A DNA stretch of 64,000 nucleotides from Streptomyces umbrinus (GTDB taxonomy: Bacteria; Actinomycetota; Actinomycetes; Streptomycetales; Streptomycetaceae): contig NZ_JAUSZI010000002.1 of NCBI RefSeq assembly GCF_030817415.1, positions 11,879,501 to 11,943,500 of the forward strand. Direction: 5' to 3'. The notes beneath the pieces are model-generated. The model ran no database searches. It was not told where the DNA came from and saw nothing but the letters and a program-made list of their open reading frames with translations. Of this stretch, positions 10,973 to 19,433 are shown piece by piece (the stretch's first letter is position 1; each line of letters begins with the position of its first letter). The translations under genes were made by a program, and so were the position numbers.

Positions 10973-11527
10973 ATGGTGTCGTTGATCGAGGAGTTGGAGG
11001 CGCGGGAGGCGGCTGCCCGTGTCCGGGTGGAGGAACTCGAGGCGGAGATAGCCGAGTTGACCTCACGGCTGGTGGGTGAGCGTGAGGTGTGGTCGCGGCT
11101 GCGGGTGACGCGCGAGACGGTGGCCCAGGTGCTCGCTGAGCTGTCCGGGCAGGACGTGGCCGGGACTGCGCCGTTGCGGGAGCCGGTGGCGGCGAAGGCA
11201 CCGGTGGAGCCCGAGGTGCGGGTGGTGGGGGCGGTCATGGTGCCGCACTGGCGGGAAGGTCTCACGACGGTCGTGCTGCCGGATGTGTACCGGGACATCG
11301 TGGAGGTGATCGCGGACGCGTCGGGGCCGATGCAGGCCAAGCAGATCGTGCCCCGGATCGGGCTGCCCGCGGTGACCGCGAAGATCGAGGGGACGCGGGG
11401 GAAGCTGAAGCGGCTGGTGGAACGGGGCTGGCTGATCGAGGACCAGCCCGGACGGTTCGCCCCCGCACATCCGGGGTCGGGCGGGGAATCGGCGAACTCG
11501 CGGAACGATAAAGGCTCTTCTCTCTAA
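10973..11527 (+). CDS. ISKra4 accessory protein, coiled coil plus winged-helix-like region
   Basis: The 184-residue product opens with a heptad-rich Glu/Arg/Leu helix (residues 1-45, IEELEAREAAARVRVEELEA), then a Pro/Val-rich link. It ends with a compact domain resembling a winged helix (VYRDIVEVIADASGPMQAK followed by KIEGTRGKLKRLVERGWL), a likely DNA-binding module. Start ATG 10973 follows AGGGGGG. It lies inside the element upstream of the transposase and probably assists or regulates transposition; this is inferred from position only. Confidence 0.75.
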   Translation: MVSLIEELEAREAAARVRVEELEAEIAELTSRLVGEREVWSRLRVTRETVAQVLAELSGQDVAGTAPLREPVAAKAPVEPEVRVVGAVMVPHWREGLTTVVLPDVYRDIVEVIADASGPMQAKQIVPRIGLPAVTAKIEGTRGKLKRLVERGWLIEDQPGRFAPAHPGSGGESANSRNDKGSSL

Positions 11528-11571
11528 CTTCGGAGGTACCACACCAAACCGAAGTCGCTGAAAGAAGAGCC
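11513..11571 (+). promoter_or_regulatory. hairpin that buries the transposase ribosome site
   Basis: GGCTCTTC (11513-11520) pairs with GAAGAGCC (11564-11571), and inside it CTTCGG (11528-11533) pairs with CCGAAG (11549-11554). The outer right arm is the only purine-rich sequence in front of the GTG start at 11573. The structure could therefore lower transposase translation unless ribosomes finishing the upstream accessory gene open it. Confidence 0.5.
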
Positions 11572-11572
11572 G

Positions 11573-13105
11573 GTGGAACCCTACGACGCCTTCGATGCCA
11601 TCGATCCATTCACTGCCGCGACAAGGGCCTTCGACTGCCTGAAAGGCGCGTTGGCCGGGCCGGAGTCGGCCGCGCTGTCCCATCACGAACTCGAGGACCT
11701 TGTCGGGCTTCAAGGCCGTGAACTGTTGCGGCTGCTGTTCCAAGCGCATCTCGATCTGCGGGAGAAGCGGGAGCGGGAACAACTGCTGCAGACGAAAGAC
11801 CAGGTGGTCCGTGGTGCGGACGGACACGTACGCCCGCACCATGAGACGGGACATTCCCGCCTGCTGGCCTGCGTGTTCGGCACGGTCACCATCACGCGGT
11901 GCGCTTGGCGGGGCAAGGGCCAGAGCAGCGTGCACCCGGCCGACGCGGAACTCTCACTGCCCGCCCACCTGCACTCCCACGGCCTGCGTCGGCTCGCCGT
12001 CCTCGAAGCCGTTCGCGGCTCCTACGACCAGGCCAAGGAGGCAATTGACCGCAGCTGCGGGAGAGTTCTGGGCAAACGGCAGGCCGAACTGCTGGTCGTC
12101 GCCGCAGCGGTGGACGTCGATGACTTCTACCGGTGCACGATTCCGCACCCGTCGACCGCCGCGACCGCGCTCGTGATGCAGGTCGACGGCAAGGGCGTCG
12201 TCATGCGGCCCGAGGCTCTGCGGCCCGCGACACTGAAAGCACACCTGAACGGCCGGCGGGCTCTGCGCACCCGGCTGGCTCCGGGCGAGAAACCGCACCG
12301 CAAGCGGATGGCCACCCTGGCCTGCGTCTTCGATACCGACCCGGCCCCGCGTCGGCCCCATGACGTGATCGCCCCGCCCGAGGGCCGCAGCACCACACGG
12401 ACGCCTCGCCCGGGGCCAAGAGCACAGCGCAAGTGGCTCACCGCCTCCCTGGTCCACCCGCCCGAGCACGTGATCGCCGCCGCATTTGACCAGGCCGAAG
12501 CCCGCGACCGGGACCATCTGCGCGACTGGATTGTCCTGGTCGACGGCGCCCGCCACCAACTGGAGTTGATCCGAGCCGAAGCCGACCGACGCCATATCAA
12601 GGTGCACGTCCTGCTCGACTTCGTGCACGTGGCCGAGTACGTCTGGGCAGCGGCCCACTGCTTCCACAAGCCCGGCACTCCCGACGCCGAAGTCTGGGTC
12701 GCCGCTCACCTCACCACGGTCCTCCACGGGCAGGCAGACCGAGCCGCCGCCGAGATCACGGCAGAGGCCGACCGGGCCCACCTGCACGGAACGAGGCGCG
12801 AAAGCGCCGACGCCTGCGTCCGCTACCTCACCGGACACCTCGACCAGCTTCGCTACGACACCGCCCTCGCAGCCGGCTGGCCGATCGCCACCGGCCCGAT
12901 CGAAGGCGCCTGCCGCCACCTGATCGGCGACCGCCTCGACATCACCGGCAGCCGCTGGGGACTCGACGGAGCCGAAGCCGTCCTCACGCTCCGAGCCCTC
13001 ATCGACAACGGCGACTTTGCCGCCTACTGGCGACACCACCTCGCCCGCGAACACGAACGCCTCTACCCCACCCCCGACCAGCACAACTACGACCTCACGG
13101 CCTGA
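11573..13105 (+). CDS. ISKra4-family DDE transposase
   Basis: The 510-residue product is intact. After a helical N-terminal region it carries a catalytic core with VMQVDGKGVVM (first Asp), WIVLVDGARHQL (second Asp) and the helix GPIEGACRHLIGDRLD with the catalytic Glu, followed by SRWGLDGAEAVL. This order and spacing fit ISKra4-type transposases. The GTG start at 11573 has only a weak, structurally buried ribosome site. Confidence 0.85.
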   Translation: MEPYDAFDAIDPFTAATRAFDCLKGALAGPESAALSHHELEDLVGLQGRELLRLLFQAHLDLREKREREQLLQTKDQVVRGADGHVRPHHETGHSRLLACVFGTVTITRCAWRGKGQSSVHPADAELSLPAHLHSHGLRRLAVLEAVRGSYDQAKEAIDRSCGRVLGKRQAELLVVAAAVDVDDFYRCTIPHPSTAATALVMQVDGKGVVMRPEALRPATLKAHLNGRRALRTRLAPGEKPHRKRMATLACVFDTDPAPRRPHDVIAPPEGRSTTRTPRPGPRAQRKWLTASLVHPPEHVIAAAFDQAEARDRDHLRDWIVLVDGARHQLELIRAEADRRHIKVHVLLDFVHVAEYVWAAAHCFHKPGTPDAEVWVAAHLTTVLHGQADRAAAEITAEADRAHLHGTRRESADACVRYLTGHLDQLRYDTALAAGWPIATGPIEGACRHLIGDRLDITGSRWGLDGAEAVLTLRALIDNGDFAAYWRHHLAREHERLYPTPDQHNYDLTA

Positions 13106-13145
13106 TCAGGAACGTCCCTGAAGGAGAGCCACACCCTTGTCCTTT

Positions 13146-13561
13146 CCATGCCCGGCTTCGGCGAGCTCCTTGCGGCTGAGCTTCTCGCAGCGATCGGTGA
13201 TATTTCCAGATTCCCGAGTGCTGGACGGCTCGCTGTCGCATCAGGAATGGCCCCCGTCTCCAGGGACTCCGGCTCGAACACGGGGAACCGCCAGCGCCCT
13301 ACCCAGTACAGTCGGCCCCTACAACGGGCCTTCTTCCTGTCCAGCCAGTCCGCGTGCCTGACCGCGGGGACGTGGGAGAGGGAGATGTACCTGCGCAAGT
13401 ACCAGGGCTACACGCACGACAGGGGCCGCCATAAGAAGGCCGTCATCGCTGTCGCCCGCCAACGAGTCTCCATCCTGTGGGCCATGCTCCGGGACGGCCG
13501 GCTCTACGAGAGGGAGTACAACCCCCGCGAGAAGGCGGCCGACGAGGCTCAGGCGGCTTGA
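13146..13561 (+). pseudogene. C-terminal part of IS110 element 2 recombinase
   Basis: The segment begins at SMPGFGELLAAELLAAIGD, the Tnp_20 start, continues with MAPVSRDSGSNTGNRQRP (containing the conserved Ser) and ends with RQRVSILWAMLRDGRLYE. It has no start of its own; the N-terminal half is at 10041-10866 on the other side of the ISKra4-type element. Confidence 0.92.
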
Positions 13562-13574
13562 CTAAACCCATTAA

Positions 13575-14247
13575 GAGTCGTGGAAGTAGGTGACGCCGTG
13601 GGTGCGGTGGTAGGTCGCCGGGACCCGGTCGGTGCGGCCCTGCCGGGCCCAGCAGGTTCCCCCGGTGGGACGATGCCCAGCGGGCCGAACTCGTCAAAAG
13701 CGAACATGCGGTCGGGGAAGTTCTCCAGGAGGTACTCGATCCGGTCGAGCTTGGCGTCGCGCTCGGGATCGGTGGACTCCTTCCAGGTCTTGGTCCGCTG
13801 GAAGGTCACGCCGCGGCGGGCGAGCAGGCGCCGCAGGGCCTCGCGGCCGATCCGGATCACCCGGCCGTGGACTTTGCGCAGGTAGGCGACGAGTTTGCGT
13901 AACGACCAGCGGGTGAAGGGCTGGCCGAGCCTGGCCGGACGGGTGGTGGCCGTCGCCACGACGAATTCTTCGTCGTCAGGGCTGAGCAGGCGGGGACGGC
14001 CTCCCGCCCACTGAGGGTCCAGGCAGGCCAGCCCGATCTCGTTGAACCGGTGGATCACATCGCGCACCGTGCCCTCGTCGGCCTGGACCAGCTGGGCGAT
14101 CACCAGCACCCGGTTCCCGCCGGCCGAGGCCAGCAGCATCATCGCCCGCCGGTAGCGCACCGAAATGGTGCTGCCCCGCCGCACGATCTGCTGCGGACGC
14201 TGCCCCTCTTGGTCGGTCAGTCTGCTCACACGGACAGGCTCAGCCAC
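13575..14247 (-). pseudogene. N-terminal half of the split IS630 transposase
   Basis: The GTG start at 14247 follows GGAGG. The product has the paired helix-turn-helix domain of IS630 proteins (RRAMMLLASAGGNRVLVIAQ, GRPRLLSPDDEEFV) and the first catalytic Asp in MFAFDEFGPLGI. A frameshift near 13640 moves the reading into the frame spelling RPDRVPATYHRTHGVTYFH before the IS110 junction at 13574. Even without the insert this copy would therefore be broken. Confidence 0.85.
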
Positions 14248-14306
14248 CGCGCCTCCAGCGGTCGGAACGGACGTCACCGCACATCCAACCGCCACGACCA
14301 CCGACC

Positions 14307-14332
14307 CGGCGAACCTATGCGGTCACAGCACT
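14307..14332 (+). repeat. IS630 right-end sequence, second copy at 5823-5848
   Basis: The 26-base segment just outside the IS630 transposase start occurs again, inverted, at 5823-5848 with two differences. It is best read as the terminal repeat of this IS630 type. Confidence 0.6.
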
Positions 14333-14629
14333 GATATGTGGGGTCGATCTGTCAAGGGGCAGCCTTCAGCGGCGTCCGGGATACGGGTCTCGGGCGCCGC
14401 TTGTGTGCATGGGGCCGGTCGGTGCCTGGTGGCGCGCGTGTCGGTCTCGACGCGTGGTCCATGCTGATACACGCGGGTTGGTTACCGCAGGACGGGCTGT
14501 TCGGCGGGAGCGCTTCCGCGGGTCTAGAGATCGAGCGTGGCGGCTGTCACCGCTGCTCATAGTGCTATCGCGGGTCGCTCCTCACGCTGCCGCCACCAGG
14601 TCGCCGGCCGGCCGGTTTGTGGGCCCGTC

Positions 14630-15712
14630 TCAGTCGGGCAGGGTGGCCAGCGACCAGCACCAGCCGGCCAGCTCGCGGGCGATGGCCACGTTCGCGACCA
14701 CCGGCCGCTTGTGGTGGGCGGTGAAGGTCTTCCAGCGCTGGTTGAGCCGCTGGTTGCCCAGGTGTCCGCGGGCGCGCGCTGCGGCCGGTGCGCGTTGCCA
14801 GCGGGCTTGGATGCTGGCCCCGGCCCGGTAGCGCTTGCGGTGGTGCCAGGCGGCTTCGACCAACAGCCTGCGAGCATGGGAGTTGCCGGTCTTGGTGATC
14901 GGTCCTTGCGAACGGCACTGGCCGCTGGAGGACTCACTCGGTACCAGCCCGAGGTAGGCGCCGATGCTCGCTCCGGTGAACCGCTCCCAGTCGCCGAGTT
15001 CCACGGCCAGGGCGAAGGCGGTGAGAGTGTCGATTCCGCGCAGGCAGCCGAGCCGGGTGACCATTGCAGACCATGGTGAGTCGGTGGCCATCGCGGTGAT
15101 TGCTTTATCGAGTCGGGCCCGGCGTGCCTCGGCCAGGACCACCGCCTCGTACGCGCTGTCGTAGGCGGCCTGCAGCGCCAGGTCGTCGAAGCGTTGCGCG
15201 TCGAGCCACGCGTGGTGCGCCGGCCTCCACGTGACTCCGCCGCTCCACACGAGTCCTTGGCGCAGCAGCAGTTTGCTCACCCGATGGCGGGCACCCATCA
15301 GATCCCCGCGCACATCCTCGCGCGCCCGCACCAGATCCCGGGCGGCTTCTTCGGCCGGCGAGGGCACCCGCACCGCGGTGAACTCGTCCAGGCGCAGCAG
15401 CTTCGCCAGGTGCACAGCGTCGCGTGCATCGGTTTTCACCCGCTCACCGGCCGGACGCTGCAGTCTCGAGGGCGCCAGTACCTCGCAGCGTATCCCCGCT
15501 GCCGAAAGAGCCCGGGCCAGGCCGAACCCGGTCGGCCCGGCTTCGTAGGCCACCGCCGCTGGACCGGGCAGGCAACTGATCCACCCCAGGACGTCAGCAT
15601 GCTGCGGCGTGAGCCGACAGCGGATCAACTCCCCGGTCACCGTGTCGATCGCGCACGCCACCACGCTGCGGGCATGCACATCCAACCCGACGCTCGTACG
15701 CTCAGAAAACAC
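14630..15712 (-). CDS. IS110-family DEDD recombinase (third, divergent)
   Basis: The 360-residue product has GLDVHARSVVACAID, AYEAGPTGFG and KTDARDAVHLAKLL (the DEDD acidic residues), then CLRGIDTLTAFALAVELGDW and the Ser-rich SESSSGQ segment with TKTGNSHARRLLVEAAW. It is clearly different from elements 1 and 2. GTG 15712, four bases after GGGAGG, is preferred over the longer upstream start because the upstream codons are IS left-end sequence. The frame is intact. Confidence 0.9.
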   Translation of the reverse strand: MFSERTSVGLDVHARSVVACAIDTVTGELIRCRLTPQHADVLGWISCLPGPAAVAYEAGPTGFGLARALSAAGIRCEVLAPSRLQRPAGERVKTDARDAVHLAKLLRLDEFTAVRVPSPAEEAARDLVRAREDVRGDLMGARHRVSKLLLRQGLVWSGGVTWRPAHHAWLDAQRFDDLALQAAYDSAYEAVVLAEARRARLDKAITAMATDSPWSAMVTRLGCLRGIDTLTAFALAVELGDWERFTGASIGAYLGLVPSESSSGQCRSQGPITKTGNSHARRLLVEAAWHHRKRYRAGASIQARWQRAPAAARARGHLGNQRLNQRWKTFTAHHKRPVVANVAIARELAGWCWSLATLPD

Positions 15713-15826
15713 CGGGCCTCCCGCAAATGTAGGCACTACCGGCCAGGCTGCGCCCGGCCGGCAACCCACGACAACTTGCGAGCGAGGCCCGGGCTCACGA
15801 CCGGCACCTACATACCGTCTAGCTCA
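15713..15826 (-). ncRNA. candidate bridge-RNA region of IS110 element 3
   Basis: The ~115 bases upstream of the recombinase contain the GC-rich self-complementary stretch CCGGCCAGGCTGCGCCCGG and the end-to-end pairs TGTAGG/CCTACA and CCGG/CCGG. Position and folding potential fit a left-end RNA, but there is no comparative support within the window. Confidence 0.3.
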
Positions 15827-16364
15827 ACCGAACGGTGTGACCGGCACCGCACGCCGAACCACTGCTCGGTGCCCCACTCCTCGAACCGCTCCAACTCGGT
15901 GAAGCCCAGCTTCGCTGCGAGACTCATCGAGCGGTTGTTGGCGGTCTGGGTGAAGAGCACCACCAGCTCGCCGGGGAGCGCGTCGGCGAACCAGTCGAGT
16001 GCCGCTGCGCACGCCTCGGCGGCGGACCCGCATCCCCACGCTTCCGGCAAGAACATATAGCCGAGCTCGGCCTCCCCGCCCTCCGGACGGACGTGTCCCG
16101 GACGCTCCGCGTCGCGCCGATCGAGAAGGGCGATCGTGCCGATCATGGCCCCGTTGAGAGCGACCACGAAAGGCCAGGGCGCCGCCCGGGCATCGCGCGC
16201 TCGAGCTCATCACGCGGGCGAGGGGCCACCGAGGTGGTGCGCACCTCTGGCGAGGCGAACAGTTCGATGAACGCCGCACGGTCCCGAGCCTCGGACTCGC
16301 GGAGCACGAGCCGTTCGGTCCTTATCGGAGCAGGTGGCCAGGCGACGGGTCCGAGCTGAGTCAT
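15808..16364 (-). pseudogene. GNAT acetyltransferase, single-base frameshift
   Basis: The N-terminal part (MTQLGPVAWPPAPIRTERLV) and the C-terminal part (GEAELGYMFLPEAWGCG... ANNRSMSLAAKLGF) of a RimJ/RimL-like GNAT protein lie in different frames. They join near 16180, where one missing G in a CCCGGGCGGCG run would restore the frame (AMPGAAPWPFVVALNGA). The stop codon TAG is provided by the adjacent IS110 edge, so the last residues may also be lost. It may be a recent mutation or a sequencing error. Confidence 0.8.
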
Positions 16365-16577
16365 GGCGGGCAACCTATCGCACCCCCGTGAGGGTGATCC
16401 GAAAGAAGAAGACCCAGCCCGGAGTCCCACTCTCGCCGAGTCCTGGGTCGGTGTCGGGGCAACCGATCTGCACACCAGTATCGAGGAACCCATCTACCTG
16501 ACTCCCAAGAAGCGGGACTTTCGTCCGAGTTCCGCAGGTCCGACCCACAGGAATCCGGGAACCCACGCGTTTCAGCC

Positions 16578-16952
16578 CGCACCGACGGGAAATCGAGTCT
16601 GTTGCTCGCCTTCACCGGAGCTGTGCTCGCCGGGCTCACCTCCCTCGCCGACCAGCAGCTGCCAGGTGTCACCCGGGTCTTCGGCGTCCTCGCCTTGGCG
16701 GCCGCTTCCGTGCTGCTGCTCCTGGTCGTGCGGCCCCGCTTAGGCGGCAGCGACCGGGCGTCCTTCCCGTACTGGGCCCGCCTGGACGAAGACGGGGTCC
16801 GCGCGTGCATAGACGGCGACGCCCGGCCCGCCCGCATCCAGGTCCTGTCCGTGATCGCCCTGCGGAAGTTCACGCACCTGCGGCGTGCGGTCGACCTGAT
16901 CCTGACCGCCCTCGCCCTGCTCCTGGTGGCCGCGATCGGCGCCCTGGCCTGA
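16578..16952 (+). pseudogene. 5'-truncated Pycsar-type membrane effector (DUF5706-like)
   Basis: From 16578 the frame spells RTDGKSSLLLAFTGAVLAGL, the first transmembrane helix of the DUF5706/PycTM family. A second helix follows (VLALAAASVLLLLVVRPRLGG), then the cytosolic WARLDEDGVRACIDGD region and a final helix (AVDLILTALALLLVAA). In Pycsar defence such proteins disrupt the membrane when a pyrimidine cyclase makes cCMP or cUMP. Upstream codons show no ATG, GTG or usable ribosome site and no homology, so the natural N-terminus is lost. No cyclase gene is seen in the window. Confidence 0.7.
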
Positions 16953-17063
16953 CGGTCCTGCGTCCCGCCCCGCACCCCGCCGCCGATCGCGGCGGCCGGT
17001 GCGGGGCCGGGCGCAGGACCGGACAGCCCGGCCCGCGCACCACCCCACCCGGACAGGAGAGCC

Positions 17064-17573
17064 ATGGCCGACACCCCTGCACACCCCGGCCCGCCCGTAC
17101 GATCCGCACTCCCCGCTGGCGTACTTGATGGAGCTCGCCGCCGCGGCCGTCGACGAGGGCTCCGAGGAAGAAGAGCGCGACGCAGCCGAGACGACTGCAG
17201 CGCACCTGGTCTACCGCGCCTACACCTACTCGCTCGCCCTGGCCGTCGACCCCGAGACCTGGCAGGGCTACCCCGCCGTGCGCGAGCACGGAGCCCGCCG
17301 CTTCGAGGCAACCGCGGTGGCGTTCCTGGGTGGCGGCCTGTGGCTGCACCACACGCTGCGCATCACGGAGGCCGACGGGGCGAGCGACGTGCTGACGCTG
17401 ATCGTGCCGTGCACCGTGGCCGCGGCTACACCGACCTCGTCCTCGACACGGAAGACGTCCTCATGGAACTCCTCGCGGAGCTCCGGCCCACCCACGGCCT
17501 GTCCCTGCACCACGACCGCACGCCGGACTGCCGCGGCGTTCAGTCGGTTCCGCCGTTGGGCGGCCACCGCTGA
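17064..17573 (+). pseudogene. conserved Streptomyces hypothetical protein with two frameshifts
   Basis: ATG 17064 follows AGGAGA. The body, in another frame, reads YDPHSPLAYLMELAAAAVD and LVYRAYTYSLALAVDPETW, and the last third returns to the ATG frame as YTDLVLDTEDVLMELLAEL. The two shifts lie in the C-rich start region near 17080 and near 17420. The coding bias in each part suggests a gene of ~165 residues. The family is not identified. It stands between the effector remnant and a split kinase gene on the same strand. Confidence 0.5.
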
Positions 17574-17694
17574 TCACCCGAGCCGGGGTAGAACACCTGC
17601 TCACAGCACGTACCGCACGAGGCGCACCCACAGCGCGGACAGCCCAGGGTGCGCCTCTTTCCATGCCTGTTGCACGATGCGAAAGGAATCACGC

Positions 17695-17826
17695 ATGACC
17701 TCGCTGACCTACCCCGAGCTGCCGGAGAACCCCCTCGTGGTGCTCATCGGCGCCTCCGGTGCCGGGAAGAGCACGCTGGCCGACACCTGGCCCGCCTCCC
17801 AGGTCCTCTCGCTCTGCGCCGCCCTG
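17695..17826 (+). pseudogene. N-terminal fragment of a P-loop (polynucleotide-kinase-like) ATPase
   Basis: ATG 17695 opens a 45-codon fragment with the Walker A motif LIGASGAGKSTLADTW, followed by QVLSL, where the frame leaves the family sequence. The matching C-terminal part is at 21052-21769. The expected ~45-50 residues between (the region around 'DALRG...VVDATNVE') are missing, so this is replacement or deletion, not a clean insertion. Confidence 0.75.
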
Positions 17827-18067
17827 GGCCATCCACCCGATCGGTGTAGTGGCTCAGGCTGGGACGGCGAGGATCTCCGGGGGGTTGACGAGGGCGTGAC
17901 ACGCCTTCAGCACACCGAGTGTTAGCGGACTTCGCGGCCTCGTTCAGGATGGCCGTCCGGTGCTGTGGTCGAGAGATTCCGTACCCGTCAACCCTGACGA
18001 TCGGCAGGGGTCGCTGTTGCCGTTCGGCTCGGGTTCCTGGCTGTCCCCGCTTCTACGTTCAGACTCC

Positions 18068-19051
18068 ATGGAACAAGAACCACGAGAGAAGATCAGAGCT
18101 GGTCGGCTGCTTGGTGCTTTGGGCGTCCTGAGTGTGGGGGCGGGAGCGGTTGTCTGGCTTTCCCCAGGTGGGTTGGGGGAAGCCGGTGCCGTCCAGGTCA
18201 CTGGAGGAGCATCGGCGTCCACGTACCGGTCGGTGACTCGGACGGTGGCAGATGCGCCGTCGTGGCTGGGCCCGCTCCTGGAATTAGCCACAGAGGGCAC
18301 TCTGGTGCTTCTCGGAATGTTGCTGGCCTGGACGTGGTGGACAGCAGTCCGCCGCAAAGATCTACGAGGGGCCGCCGGATCGGTGTTGACTGGTTTTGGC
18401 ACCGTCGCGGCCTACGCGGTGAGCGAAGCAGTGAAGCTGGTGGTGGACGAGGAGCGACCTTGCCGCGCGCTGCGCACGGGGGTCGGCGTCATCGCGGAAT
18501 GCCCTGGCGCGGGAGACTGGTCTTTCCCGAGCAACCACGCCACCCTGGCCGCCGGGATGGCCGTCGGCATGGCCGTGCTTCGGCCGCGCCTTGCAGCAGC
18601 CACGCTGCCGCTGGCCGGAGCCGCTGCGCTGCTGCGTGTCTTGGTGGGCGTCCACTATCCGCACGATGTACTCGCCGGCTCGATCCTCGGCGCCACTGTG
18701 GTGGTGGCCGTACTGCTCACGGTGCTGCCGCTGGCTCAGCGGGCGGCATCACGTCTGGGATGGCGCGGGAACGATCCCGGCCTCGTGGGCAACGACCGCG
18801 GCAGCAGCGCGGTTGTCCACGCCCAGCCTCGCCAGGATGGAACTCACATGGGCTTTGACGGTTCCCTCCACCACATGCAACCGCCGGGCGATCTGCCCGT
18901 TGGACAGCCCACTGCCGAGGAAGGCCAGTACCTCCCGTTCCCGGGCGGTCAGGGAGTCGACTCGGGCACGGGCGGCGGAGCGCCGGTCAGCCAGGGCGCC
19001 CGCGCCCGTCGCGGCGAGGTGCGCGACGACCCGGGCCGCGACCTTCGGTGA
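18068..19051 (+). CDS. PAP2-family membrane phosphatase, C-terminus overrun into the next gene
   Basis: The protein has the three PAP2 signature blocks in order: KLVVDEERP, SFPSNHAT and LLRVLVGVHYPHD, between six or so hydrophobic helices. Enzymes of this fold remove phosphate from lipid phosphates or undecaprenyl pyrophosphate at the membrane outer face. The family part ends near 18750, but no stop codon occurs until 19051, so the frame runs ~300 bases antisense through the response-regulator gene. A lost stop codon is likely. The Met at 18068 is the likely start. Confidence 0.8.
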   Translation: MEQEPREKIRAGRLLGALGVLSVGAGAVVWLSPGGLGEAGAVQVTGGASASTYRSVTRTVADAPSWLGPLLELATEGTLVLLGMLLAWTWWTAVRRKDLRGAAGSVLTGFGTVAAYAVSEAVKLVVDEERPCRALRTGVGVIAECPGAGDWSFPSNHATLAAGMAVGMAVLRPRLAAATLPLAGAAALLRVLVGVHYPHDVLAGSILGATVVVAVLLTVLPLAQRAASRLGWRGNDPGLVGNDRGSSAVVHAQPRQDGTHMGFDGSLHHMQPPGDLPVGQPTAEEGQYLPFPGGQGVDSGTGGGAPVSQGARARRGEVRDDPGRDLR

Positions 19052-19426
19052 CAGATAGGCGGCGCCGTCGGCCACCGCCCGGACCCCAGTGATCAGTTCC
19101 TCGGGCTCGCCCGATTTGATCAGGAAGCCGGTCGCGCCACCACCGAGTGCTCGCAGGATGTAGTCGTCCTCACCGAACGTCGTCAGCATGACGACGCCTG
19201 TGCTGGGCGCGGAGCTGCGGATCTCCGCCGCCGCGTCGATGCCGTTCAGCCCCGGCATACGGATGTCGAGCACGGCTACCGCAGGGCGGTGACGTCGAAC
19301 CAGTTCCACGGCCTCGTGTCCGTCGCTGGCCTCGGCGATGATCTCCATGTCCGGATCCGAGGCAAGAACGGCGCGTACTCCCGCCCGGATCATCGGCTCG
19401 TCGTCGGCGATCAGCACCCGGATCAT
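18749..19426 (-). CDS. NarL/DesR-type response regulator
   Basis: The 225-residue product has a receiver domain with ADDE near the N-terminus, phospho-acceptor Asp54 in VLDIRMPG and a conserved Lys in FLIKS. It ends with a LuxR-type helix-turn-helix (LTAREREVLAFLGSGLSNGQIARRL). The gene begins seven bases after the sensor kinase stop, so the two are one operon. The DNA targets are unknown. The adjacent convergent gene is a PAP2 phosphatase. Confidence 0.93.
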   Translation of the reverse strand: MIRVLIADDEPMIRAGVRAVLASDPDMEIIAEASDGHEAVELVRRHRPAVAVLDIRMPGLNGIDAAAEIRSSAPSTGVVMLTTFGEDDYILRALGGGATGFLIKSGEPEELITGVRAVADGAAYLSPKVAARVVAHLAATGAGALADRRSAARARVDSLTAREREVLAFLGSGLSNGQIARRLHVVEGTVKAHVSSILARLGVDNRAAAAVVAHEAGIVPAPSQT

Positions 19427-19433
19427 CGGGCAC

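Larger units (their letters stand above)
10867..13136 (+). mobile_element. ISKra4-family element with perfect 9-bp target duplication
   Basis: The ends are inverted repeats: GGGTGTGGCTCTCC at the left, and the right end reads GGGTGTGGCTCTCC inward, with further near-matching bases. The target sequence TTGTCCTTT occurs exactly at 10858-10866 and 13137-13145. The element holds an accessory gene and a DDE transposase on the plus strand. Size and 9-bp duplication fit the ISKra4 family as I know it. Confidence 0.9.
9542..13574 (+). mobile_element. IS110-family element 2, inserted in IS630 and itself split
   Basis: The insertion point lies between CCACG and GGTACG of the IS630 transposase. The element has an unusually long left region (~500 bases) with tandem structured units, then a recombinase in two parts (10041-10866 and 13146-13561), and a short right end ending near CATTAAGAG. 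The same TTAAGAG motif recurs in the left region. The 2.27-kb ISKra4-type element separates the two recombinase parts. Confidence 0.82.
9035..14335 (-). mobile_element. IS630-family element split by nested insertions
   Basis: The two halves of one IS630-type transposase lie at 13575-14247 (N-terminal part) and 9081-9541 (C-terminal part). Joining ...TYFH at 13575 to GTGCYSIGDD at 9541 restores the family sequence exactly. The right end carries GCATAGGTTCGCCGG read inward, and the left end near 9045 carries a diverged equivalent (TAGGGCTCGGCGG). Without the insert the element would be ~1.27 kb, normal for the family. Confidence 0.85.
14336..15826 (-). mobile_element. IS110-family element 3; boundaries approximate
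   Basis: The recombinase at 14630-15712 is flanked by ~290 bases without genes on its 3' side and ~115 structured bases on its 5' side. The 5' edge near 15826 contains TATGTAGGTGCC, which supplies the stop codon of the adjacent GNAT fragment. TGTAGG at this edge and CCTACA near 15727 form a short inverted pair. Confidence 0.65.

Noticed and set aside
16375..16470. hairpin-rich stretch (GACCCAG/CTGGGTC, CACCC/GGGTG) considered as a tRNA or small RNA
   Set aside because: No cloverleaf, anticodon stem or TPsiC arm can be drawn; it may only be a transcription-end structure.
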